In this document: positions 1-5,110 of the stretch, one piece after another
How positions within the stretch are numbered: position 1 is the stretch's first letter
Layout: every line of letters starts with the position of its first letter
NCBI GenBank assembly: GCA_947454585.1
Contig: CANGML010000145.1
Span: 1 to 5,110, forward strand
Length of the DNA: 5,110 nt
Direction of reading: 5' to 3'
Origin: Comamonadaceae bacterium
Lineage (GTDB): Bacteria > Pseudomonadota > Gammaproteobacteria > Burkholderiales > Burkholderiaceae_C
Translations under genes and position numbers: made by a program
Notes under the pieces: generated by a model
What the model saw: the letters and a program-made list of their open reading frames with translations, nothing else
The model's database searches: none
Told to the model about the DNA's origin: nothing

Positions 1-5
1 AGCAA

Positions 6-38
6 CACCTTGGCGCTGCGGCGCAAGGTGACATTTTT
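6..38 (+). terminator. Putative Rho-independent terminator for a rightward gene left of the window
   Basis: The sequence at 6-30 can fold into a hairpin. Seven base pairs (CACCTTG with CAAGGTG) are followed by a single bulged G, three more G-C pairs and a 4-base loop. A run of five T lies at 34-38 on the plus strand, three bases after the stem. This is the layout of an intrinsic terminator for a gene entering from the left and converging on prmB. On the minus strand the stem is preceded by an A-run but followed only by a weak T stretch, so it would serve prmB less well. The three-base gap before the T-run and the bulge lower confidence, and the gene it would serve is not in the window. Confidence 0.5.
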
Positions 39-46
39 AATCGTGA

Positions 47-955
47 TCATTGGGTAAAGGCGCCTTCGGTGATGGCCTGGCGTGTGAGGAGTAAGACCTG
101 GTCGTCACCAGCACTGGTCGAGAGCCACACGACATCTAATTGAGGAAAGGCTGCTTCAAAGTAATCGCGTTCGTGGCCAATTTCGAGGACCAACAACGCC
201 TGTTTGCTCATGTGTGTCGGGGCGTCACGCAGCAGGTGGCGAATGAAGTCCATGCCGTCGTCGCCACCCGCCAAAGCGAGCGATGGCTCGGCCTTGAACT
301 CGGCCGGTAACTCAGCCATGCTGTGCGCGTTCACATACGGCGGGTTGCACAAAATCAGATCAAAAAGGCCATCGGCCTGGGCCAAACCATCCGACTCGCC
401 CAGGGTCATGCGGCCTTCAAGACCGTGACGGGCTATGTTGATCTGGGCCACGGCCAAGGCATCCGCGGACACATCCAAGCCTTGCACGGTGATATCGGGA
501 TAAGCCAAGGCCGCCAAAATGCCTAAGCTGCCGTTGCCCGTGCAGAGGTCGAGCACGCGGGAGGTGTGGGGGTCCAGCCACAGATCAATCGTGCCTTCGG
601 CCAACACCTCGGCAATGAGTGAGCGCGGCACGATGGCGCGTTCATCGATGTAGAACGACACGCCTTGCAACCACGCCTCTTGCGTGAGGTACGCGGCAGG
701 TTTGCGTGTGGCGATGCGGTGGTTGATCAAGGCTTGCACTTGGGCGATTTGCTCGGTTGAGAGCGTGGTGTTGTGCGATTCATCCGACACATCGCTGTCC
801 AGCGGCAAGCCCAGCTTCCACAACACCAACCAAGCGGCTTCGTCGGCGGCGTTGGAGGTGCCGTGGCCGAAGCTCAGTTGGCCTGAGGCGTGGGCAGTCT
901 CAAGCTGCTGCGCGCTCTGGGCGATGAGCGCGCTGAGTGTGATCGATGGGGTCAT
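47..955 (-). CDS. prmB: 50S ribosomal protein L3 N5-glutamine methyltransferase PrmB
   Basis: This is a 302-residue cytoplasmic SAM-dependent methyltransferase of the HemK/PrmB/PrmC family. PrmB methylates a glutamine side chain of ribosomal protein L3 and aids large-subunit assembly (family knowledge). Visible signs are an N-terminal helical region; the stretch [10 protein letters not shown] (about 86-95); VPRS at 109-112; the SAM-binding motif [12 protein letters not shown] (135-145); and the NPPY catalytic motif (204-207) that binds the amide substrate. The VPRS and DLCTG variants fit PrmB rather than the release-factor enzyme PrmC, and the length is close to the roughly 310 residues of E. 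coli PrmB. The ATG at 955-953 overlaps the dapE stop as ATGA and has no clear ribosome binding site, which suggests translation by reinitiation after dapE. An in-frame ATG at 1027 would add 24 residues lying inside dapE and is unlikely to be used. Confidence 0.93.
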   Translation of the reverse strand: MTPSITLSALIAQSAQQLETAHASGQLSFGHGTSNAADEAAWLVLWKLGLPLDSDVSDESHNTTLSTEQIAQVQALINHRIATRKPAAYLTQEAWLQGVSFYIDERAIVPRSLIAEVLAEGTIDLWLDPHTSRVLDLCTGNGSLGILAALAYPDITVQGLDVSADALAVAQINIARHGLEGRMTLGESDGLAQADGLFDLILCNPPYVNAHSMAELPAEFKAEPSLALAGGDDGMDFIRHLLRDAPTHMSKQALLVLEIGHERDYFEAAFPQLDVVWLSTSAGDDQVLLLTRQAITEGAFTQ

Positions 956-2103
956 TGGGCGTGCAGATTTTCTAGCACACGGCGGTAAATATTCTTCAAA
1001 GGTTCCAAATCCGCCACTGCCACACACTCGTTGATTTTGTGAATGGTGGCATTGGGGGGGCCGAGCTCGATGACTTGCGGGCAGACTTGCGCGATGAAAC
1101 GCCCGTCGCTCGTGCCACCCGTGGTGGACAGCTGGGTGTCCATGCCGGTTTCGTCACGGATGGCAGTTTGTACGGCACCGACCAAGTCACCGGGTGTGGT
1201 GAGGAAGGGCAGGCCACCGATGGTCCATTGGAGGTCGAAGTCCAAGTGGTGCTGGTGCAGCACTGCGGTCAAGCGTTGTTGCAGTTGCGCAGGCGTGGAT
1301 TCGGTGCAAAAGCGGAAGTTGAAGTCCACCACGCATTCACCGGGAATCACGTTGCTCGCGCCCGTGCCCGCGTGGATGTTGCTCACCTGCCAGCTGGTGG
1401 GCGGGAAGAAGGCGTTGCCTTGGTCCCATTCAATCGCCACCAAATCGGCCAATGCCGGGGCCAGCATGTGGATGGGGTTTTTGGCGAGTTGCGGGTAGGC
1501 GATGTGGCCTTGCACACCTTTGACGGTGAGCTTGCCGCTCATGGTGCCGCGACGGCCGTTTTTGATCATGTCGCCTGTGCGCTCCACCGAAGTGGGCTCG
1601 CCCACGATGCACCAGTCCAGCTTTTCGCCGCGTGCCGTCAAGACTTCGCAGACTTTGACGGTGCCATCGAGTGCCGGACCTTCTTCGTCGCTGGTGAGCA
1701 AGAAGGCGATGTGGATGGCGGGGTCTTTGCAAGCGGCGGCAAACTCCTCACACGCCACCACCATCGCCGCCAAAGAGGCCTTCATGTCGCTGGCCCCACG
1801 GCCATACAACACGCCGTCGCGGTGCGTGGGGGTGAAGGGGTCGCTGGTCCATCGGTCTAGGGGGCCGGTGGGCACCACGTCGGTGTGGCCTGCGAACACC
1901 AAGGTTTTGGCATCGGCGCGGCTGCTGCGTTTGACAGCCCACAGGTTGCTCACGCGAAAGGTATCTGGCCCACTGTCGATGCGTTCGCAGACAAAACCGA
2001 GCGGCGTGAGCCGCGCAGAAATGATGTCCAAACAGCCCGCATCCTCCGGGGTGACCGAAGGGCGCGAGATGAGTTGCTCGGTGAGCTGCAGGGTGCGAGA
2101 CAT
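952..2103 (-). CDS. dapE: Succinyl-diaminopimelate desuccinylase DapE
   Basis: This 383-residue cytoplasmic di-zinc M20-family hydrolase cleaves N-succinyl-LL-2,6-diaminopimelate to succinate and LL-diaminopimelate, in lysine and peptidoglycan precursor synthesis. The active site looks complete: H73 and D75 in [11 protein letters not shown]106 in GRGASDMK, the general base E140 and ligand E141 in TSDEEG, E169 in VGEP, H200 in QGHIAYP (supplied across the dimer) and H355 in ATIHKINE. Apart from D75, these fall six residues beyond the positions I recall for the H. influenzae enzyme (67, 100, 134, 135, 163, 194, 349), so no internal insertion or deletion separates them. The start at 2103 gives the usual DapE N-terminus. 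It has no recognisable Shine-Dalgarno sequence and lies 20 bp after dapD, so it may depend on translation of dapD. Its TGA stop overlaps the prmB start. Confidence 0.97.
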   Translation of the reverse strand: MSRTLQLTEQLISRPSVTPEDAGCLDIISARLTPLGFVCERIDSGPDTFRVSNLWAVKRSSRADAKTLVFAGHTDVVPTGPLDRWTSDPFTPTHRDGVLYGRGASDMKASLAAMVVACEEFAAACKDPAIHIAFLLTSDEEGPALDGTVKVCEVLTARGEKLDWCIVGEPTSVERTGDMIKNGRRGTMSGKLTVKGVQGHIAYPQLAKNPIHMLAPALADLVAIEWDQGNAFFPPTSWQVSNIHAGTGASNVIPGECVVDFNFRFCTESTPAQLQQRLTAVLHQHHLDFDLQWTIGGLPFLTTPGDLVGAVQTAIRDETGMDTQLSTTGGTSDGRFIAQVCPQVIELGPPNATIHKINECVAVADLEPLKNIYRRVLENLHAQ

Positions 2104-2123
2104 CGAAGGGGGCGGTGAATGAA

Positions 2124-2960
2124 TTAGTCGCGCAACAAGTCGTTGATGCTGGTCTTGGAGCGGGTTTGCGCATCCACACGCTTGACCACGATGGCGGCAT
2201 ACATGCTGTAGGGCGCGCCATTGGCGGCTACTTTAGGGATGTTGCCTGCCACCACCACCGAGCCAGAGGCCACGCGTCCATAGCTAATTTCGCCGGTGGC
2301 GCGATCGAAGATGGGCGTGGATTGGCCGATGAACACGCCCATGCCGAGCACCGAGTTTTCTTCGATGATGACGCCTTCCACCACTTCCGAACGCGCGCCA
2401 ATAAAACAGTTGTCTTCAATGATGGTGGGGTTGGCTTGCAAGGGCTCCAACACGCCGCCAATGCCCACGCCGCCCGACAAGTGCACGTTCTTACCGATCT
2501 GTGCACAAGAGCCCACGGTGGCCCAGGTGTCGACCATGGTGCCGCTGTCGACATAAGCGCCGATGTTCACGTAAGAGGGCATCAGGATGGCACCAGAAGC
2601 AATGAAGCTGCCGCGACGCGCCACAGCTGGGGGCACCACGCGCACGCCCGCGGCTTTCATTTCTTCTTCGCTCAGGTGCGAAAACTTGGTGTCCACTTTG
2701 TCATAGAAGGCCAAGTCGCCGGATTTCATGATGCGGTTGTCGTTCAAACGGAAGCTCAACAACACGGCTTTCTTGAGCCATTGGTGCACCGTCCATTGGC
2801 CCACGCCGTCACGGGTGGCCACACGCAAGCGGCCGCCGTTCAATTCAGCAATCACATGGTCCACGGCATCGCGCACCTCGGAGGTGGCATTGGCACCGTT
2901 GATGTTGGCGCGGTTGTCCCATGCGTTGTCGATGACGTGTTGGAGTTGGTGTTGAGTCAT
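2124..2960 (-). CDS. dapD: 2,3,4,5-tetrahydropyridine-2,6-dicarboxylate N-succinyltransferase DapD
   Basis: This 278-residue cytoplasmic enzyme transfers succinyl from succinyl-CoA to tetrahydrodipicolinate, giving N-succinyl-2-amino-6-ketopimelate, the first step of the succinylase branch; the enzyme is a trimer in known relatives. Residues 1-110 form the alpha-helical substrate-binding domain, including NGGRLRVA (41-48). From about 117 to 240 the protein shows the hexapeptide-repeat left-handed beta-helix, with the highly conserved block [16 protein letters not shown] (143-158) followed by [14 protein letters not shown] (160-173) and [14 protein letters not shown] (180-193). Length matches E. 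coli DapD (274). The ATG at 2960-2958 is preceded by a purine-rich stretch, GAAGAGAAG, ending six bases before the start, a weak Shine-Dalgarno match. It is the second gene of the leftward operon, 31 bp after dapC and 20 bp before dapE. Confidence 0.97.
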   Translation of the reverse strand: MTQHQLQHVIDNAWDNRANINGANATSEVRDAVDHVIAELNGGRLRVATRDGVGQWTVHQWLKKAVLLSFRLNDNRIMKSGDLAFYDKVDTKFSHLSEEEMKAAGVRVVPPAVARRGSFIASGAILMPSYVNIGAYVDSGTMVDTWATVGSCAQIGKNVHLSGGVGIGGVLEPLQANPTIIEDNCFIGARSEVVEGVIIEENSVLGMGVFIGQSTPIFDRATGEISYGRVASGSVVVAGNIPKVAANGAPYSMYAAIVVKRVDAQTRSKTSINDLLRD

Positions 2961-2991
2961 GGTTGTCTTCTCTTCGTTGAAATGGAGGAAA

Positions 2992-4245
2992 TTAAGAACG
3001 GGTGTTTTTGATAAACGCCACGATACGTTGCGCGGCTTCTAAGCATTCGGCGGTTTCAGCCACCAAGGCCATGCGTATTCGACCGGCGCCGGGGTTGGCT
3101 TGATGAGCTCCGCCAAGGACTGGGCCCTGGCCAATGCCATGACCACTTCGGGCCAGGTAACTGCCCGGCAGCACCGTCACATTGTATTGAGCCAGCAAGT
3201 CGCGGGCAAAAGCGACGTCATCGCCCACGCCGTCTGCGGCGACGTCACGTGTTGGCACGGCGGCCCACAGGTAAAACCCAGCGTCGGGCAAGCGCACCTC
3301 CATCACCTCGGCCAATAGGGGTGTCACTGCGGCAAACTTTTGGCGGTATTGCTCACGGTTGGCCACCACATGGGCTTCGTCGTCCCAGGCCGCGATGCTG
3401 GCGGCTTGCACCATGCCGCTCATGGCGGAACCGTGGTAGGTGCGGTAGAGCAAAAACTGCTTGAGGATCTGGGCATCCCCCGCGACAAAACCGCTACGCA
3501 TGCCGGGCACATTGCTGCGCTTGGACAAGCTGGTGAAAGCGACCAAGTTTTTAAAGTCGGTGCGACCCAGTTTGGCGGCGGCTTCGAGGCCGCCCAAGGG
3601 CGCTTCTTCGCGGAAGTAAATTTCGCTGTAGCACTCGTCGCTGGCGATCACAAAACCGTAGCGATCGCTCAGGGCAAAAAGCTTTTCCCAGTCGCTCAGG
3701 GGCATCACCGCGCCTGTGGGGTTGCCGGGAGAGCACACAAACAGCAGCTGGGTTTTGGCCCACACCTCGGCCGGCACCTGGTCCCAGTTGACGTTGAAGT
3801 TGAGGGCCGGATCGCTGGGGGCGTAATAGGTTTGAGCCCCCGCCAACAATGCCGCGCCTTCGTAGATTTGATAAAACGGGTTGGGGCAGACCACCACGGC
3901 GTCAAGGGTGGGGTCAATCACGGTTTGGGCAAAGGCAAACAAGGCCTCGCGTGAACCGTTCACGGGCAGCACTTGCGTGGCGGCATCCAAGGTCAAGCCA
4001 TAGCGGCGCTGAACCCAGTTGGCGCAAGCGTTGCGCAAAGCAGGCAAGCCTGCGGTGGCGGGATAAGCCGCCAACTGCGCCGTGGCTGTGGCTAATGCGT
4101 CCAAGACCAGGTGTGGCGTGGCATGGCGTGGCTCACCAATGCCCAAGCTGATGGGCGTGTAGGCGGGGTTGGGCGTGACGGTCGAGAAAAGTTGCTTGAG
4201 CCGCTCGAAGGGATAGGGCTGCAGACGCGAGAGAAGGGGATTCAT
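2992..4245 (-). CDS. dapC: Succinyldiaminopimelate transaminase DapC
   Basis: This 417-residue cytoplasmic PLP-dependent class I/II (fold type I) aminotransferase would convert N-succinyl-2-amino-6-ketopimelate to N-succinyl-LL-diaminopimelate with glutamate as amino donor. Landmarks are LGIGEPRH (34-41), the [11 protein letters not shown] block (61-71), SPGNPTG with the PLP-contacting N175 (172-178), ASDECY with D203 (201-206), [15 protein letters not shown] with the Schiff-base lysine K242 and R250 (239-252), and GRIRMAL with the probable substrate-carboxylate arginine R391 (388-394). The adjacency to dapD and dapE and the overall sequence style fit the DapC of betaproteobacteria such as Bordetella, rather than the dual-purpose ArgD used by E. 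coli. The loop at about 364-387, rich in glycine, looks longer than usual. It is the first gene of the leftward operon; no good Shine-Dalgarno sequence precedes the ATG at 4245. An alternative class I aminotransferase specificity is possible but unlikely in this context. Confidence 0.93.
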   Translation of the reverse strand: MNPLLSRLQPYPFERLKQLFSTVTPNPAYTPISLGIGEPRHATPHLVLDALATATAQLAAYPATAGLPALRNACANWVQRRYGLTLDAATQVLPVNGSREALFAFAQTVIDPTLDAVVVCPNPFYQIYEGAALLAGAQTYYAPSDPALNFNVNWDQVPAEVWAKTQLLFVCSPGNPTGAVMPLSDWEKLFALSDRYGFVIASDECYSEIYFREEAPLGGLEAAAKLGRTDFKNLVAFTSLSKRSNVPGMRSGFVAGDAQILKQFLLYRTYHGSAMSGMVQAASIAAWDDEAHVVANREQYRQKFAAVTPLLAEVMEVRLPDAGFYLWAAVPTRDVAADGVGDDVAFARDLLAQYNVTVLPGSYLARSGHGIGQGPVLGGAHQANPGAGRIRMALVAETAECLEAAQRIVAFIKNTRS

Positions 4246-4286
4246 GGCTGCTATTATCCCCGCCCTCTGATTACATACTTATCAAA
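4246..4286. promoter_or_regulatory. Divergent intergenic region between dapC and the HPt-like gene
   Basis: Only 41 bp separate the two divergent starts, so promoters for both the leftward dap-prmB operon and the rightward HPt-smc pair should lie here or reach into the neighbouring coding sequences. An AT-rich element is seen at 4252-4258: it reads TATTAT on the plus strand and GATAAT on the minus strand, each a 5-of-6 match to a sigma-70 -10 box. No well-spaced -35 box accompanies either reading; a TTGATA on the minus strand (4285-4280) is 21 bp from GATAAT, which is too far for a standard promoter. If GATAAT is used, the dapC transcript would be nearly leaderless. That promoters are here is an inference from gene orientation; their exact positions are not established. 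Confidence 0.4.
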
Positions 4287-4646
4287 ATGGCTTCTCAACA
4301 ATGGTTTGACCTGACCCGCGCCAAGGAATTTGGGTTTGAAGAGGCCCAAGTGCGCGAACTGGTCGTCACGTTTGAACAAAGCCTGCAACAAGAAATAGCC
4401 ACCATCCAAGCAGCCATCGCAGCAGAAGATGCCTTGAAAGTTGAACATGGCTTGCATGCGCTGAAGGGCTTCATGCCTTTGTTCGCTGAGCCGGGTCTGG
4501 CCCAAGCCCTCACGGATTTGTACCTCACCAGTCGAGAGCAGCCGCTGAACGTGACCGCCCCGGTATTTACTGCATTAGTACCCAATTTGTCAGCGCTATT
4601 GGTGGAGGTTCAGGCTTGGTTGGCAGCCCCAACCGCTTATGATTGA
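4287..4646 (+). CDS. Putative single-domain histidine phosphotransfer (HPt) protein
   Basis: This is a small, 119-residue, mostly alpha-helical protein with no signal peptide or membrane segment. Its pattern resembles an HPt domain, the four-helix bundle that relays phosphate between response-regulator receiver domains in multistep phosphorelays. A first helix (about 18-46, containing LVVTFEQSLQQEIATIQAAI) is followed by AEDALKVEHG and then HALKG (57-61), which matches the HxLKG phosphorylation-site core with H57 as the likely phosphohistidine. GLAQALTDLY (70-79) and VFTALVPNLSALLVEVQAWL (93-112) supply the remaining helices. The residues after HALKG (FMPLFAEPG) differ from the common small-residue and glycine pattern, so it would be a divergent member. 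No kinase or receiver gene is in the window, so its partners are unknown. The ATG has no clear ribosome binding site. It ends 24 bp before smc on the same strand and is probably co-transcribed with it. Confidence 0.65.
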   Translation: MASQQWFDLTRAKEFGFEEAQVRELVVTFEQSLQQEIATIQAAIAAEDALKVEHGLHALKGFMPLFAEPGLAQALTDLYLTSREQPLNVTAPVFTALVPNLSALLVEVQAWLAAPTAYD

Positions 4647-4656
4647 GGCTGTGTCT

Positions 4657-4663
4657 AAAGAGG
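4657..4663 (+). promoter_or_regulatory. Ribosome binding site of smc
   Basis: AAAGAGG lies seven bases before the GTG at 4671, a good Shine-Dalgarno match at normal spacing. It is the clearest ribosome binding site in the window and supports GTG as the smc start, since no ATG is in frame between here and the conserved N-terminus. Confidence 0.7.
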
Positions 4664-4670
4664 CTTTTCA

Positions 4671-5110
4671 GTGCGTCTGAATTCAATTAAGTTATCGGGT
4701 TTCAAGTCGTTTGCGGAACCCACCAATTTCCTGCTGCCCGGCCAATTGGTCGGCGTGGTTGGCCCCAACGGTTGCGGCAAATCCAACATCATGGATGCGG
4801 TGCGCTGGGTGCTGGGCGAAAGCAAGGCCAGCGAGCTGCGTGGCGAGTCCATGCAAGACGTGATTTTCAACGGCACCACCACCCGCAAAGCGGCCAGCCG
4901 CTCCAGCGTGGAGCTGGTGTTTGACAACGCCGACCACCGTGCGGGTGGCCAATGGAGCCAGTTCCCCGAAATCGCCGTCAAGCGCGTGCTGACCCGCGAT
5001 GGTGGCTCGAGCTACTACATCAACAACCAACCCGTGCGTCGTCGTGACGTGCAAGACGTGTTCTTGGGCACGGGCCTCGGGCCACGCGCCTACGCCATCA
5101 TTGGTCAGGG
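4671..5110 (+). CDS. smc: Chromosome segregation ATPase SMC, N-terminal part (runs off the window)
   Basis: The first 146 codons of the structural-maintenance-of-chromosomes protein are present; the full protein is normally about 1,170 residues, so most lies beyond 5110. SMC dimers with ScpA and ScpB organise and segregate the chromosome. The reading frame begins at GTG with VRLNSIKLSGFKSFAEPT, the standard SMC opening. The Walker A motif GPNGCGKS is at 31-38 with the nucleotide-binding K37. The SMC-specific block VLGESKASELRGESMQDV is at 47-64, and the window stops at the Q-loop, AIIGQG, with Q146. These form the N-terminal half of the ABC-type ATPase head; Walker B and the signature motif would be at the far C-terminus. 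The GTG start was chosen because it gives the conserved N-terminus and has a good ribosome binding site. It follows the HPt-like gene by 24 bp and likely shares its transcript. Confidence 0.96.
   Translation, partial: MRLNSIKLSGFKSFAEPTNFLLPGQLVGVVGPNGCGKSNIMDAVRWVLGESKASELRGESMQDVIFNGTTTRKAASRSSVELVFDNADHRAGGQWSQFPEIAVKRVLTRDGGSSYYINNQPVRRRDVQDVFLGTGLGPRAYAIIGQ

Noticed and set aside
956..1027. 24-codon N-terminal extension of prmB starting at the ATG at 1027
   Set aside because: It lies entirely inside the 3' end of dapE in another frame, and the encoded residues do not look like PrmB. The downstream ATG forms the typical ATGA overlap and gives the expected length.
1039..1860. Plus-strand open frame (273 codons) antisense to dapE
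   Set aside because: It is a shadow of dapE, whose complete catalytic residue set is on the other strand; the antisense product has no family features.
2115..3011. Long plus-strand open frame (298 codons) covering the whole of dapD antisense
   Set aside because: It mirrors a well-recognised dapD gene. The predicted protein is dominated by His, Ala, Gly and Val in the way expected of antisense frames in GC-rich genes and shows no recognisable motif.
3340..3954. Plus-strand open frame (204 codons) antisense to dapC
   Set aside because: It is a shadow of the dapC coding sequence with low-complexity Gly/Ala/His content and no plausible start context.
4253..4285. Minus-strand promoter pairing TTGATA (4285-4280) with GATAAT (4258-4253)
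   Set aside because: The boxes individually resemble sigma-70 elements, but the 21-bp spacer is well outside the usual 16-18 bp, so I did not call it as a defined promoter.
4639..4680. Thirteen-codon mini-ORF (ATG at 4639, TGA at 4680) bridging the HPt-like stop and the smc start
   Set aside because: It could in principle act in translational coupling, but it has no ribosome binding site of its own, and such short frames are expected by chance. The good Shine-Dalgarno sequence of smc makes it unnecessary.
4692..5054. Minus-strand open frames opposite smc (also 4655-4981)
   Set aside because: They are antisense shadows of the strongly conserved SMC N-terminus, which is read from GTG on the plus strand.

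Overview
The window is a compact, chromosomal, housekeeping stretch from a GC-rich Gram-negative bacterium, most probably a betaproteobacterium of the Comamonadaceae/Burkholderiales type. The clues are a dedicated betaproteobacterial-style DapC beside DapD and DapE, a PrmB-type methyltransferase at the end of the same run, and a divergently transcribed smc. The taxonomic call is an inference from protein character and gene order; there is no rRNA or other direct marker.

Layout. Positions 1-46 hold the end of an intergenic region with a hairpin plus T-run, probably a terminator for a rightward gene outside the window. From 47 to 4245, four genes lie on the minus strand and are transcribed leftward in the order dapC (4245-2992), dapD (2960-2124), dapE (2103-952), prmB (955-47). 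The gaps are 31 bp, 20 bp and then a 4-base ATGA overlap, so this is very likely one operon. A 41-bp divergent gap (4246-4286) separates it from a rightward pair: a 119-residue protein that looks like a stand-alone histidine phosphotransfer (HPt) domain (4287-4646), and the beginning of smc (4671 to beyond 5110), which starts at GTG.

Function. DapD, DapC and DapE are the three consecutive enzymes of the succinylase branch of lysine/diaminopimelate synthesis: succinylation of tetrahydrodipicolinate, transamination, desuccinylation to LL-diaminopimelate. PrmB, which methylates a glutamine of ribosomal protein L3, appears to be translationally coupled to DapE. On the other strand, the putative phosphotransfer protein is only 24 bp upstream of smc, the chromosome-condensation ATPase, and the two are probably co-transcribed.

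All key catalytic residues that I can place in DapE and DapC are intact. I see no mobile elements, tRNA or rRNA genes, CRISPR arrays, or pseudogenes. The least ordinary item is the small HPt-like protein; I see no evidence of a wholly new system.
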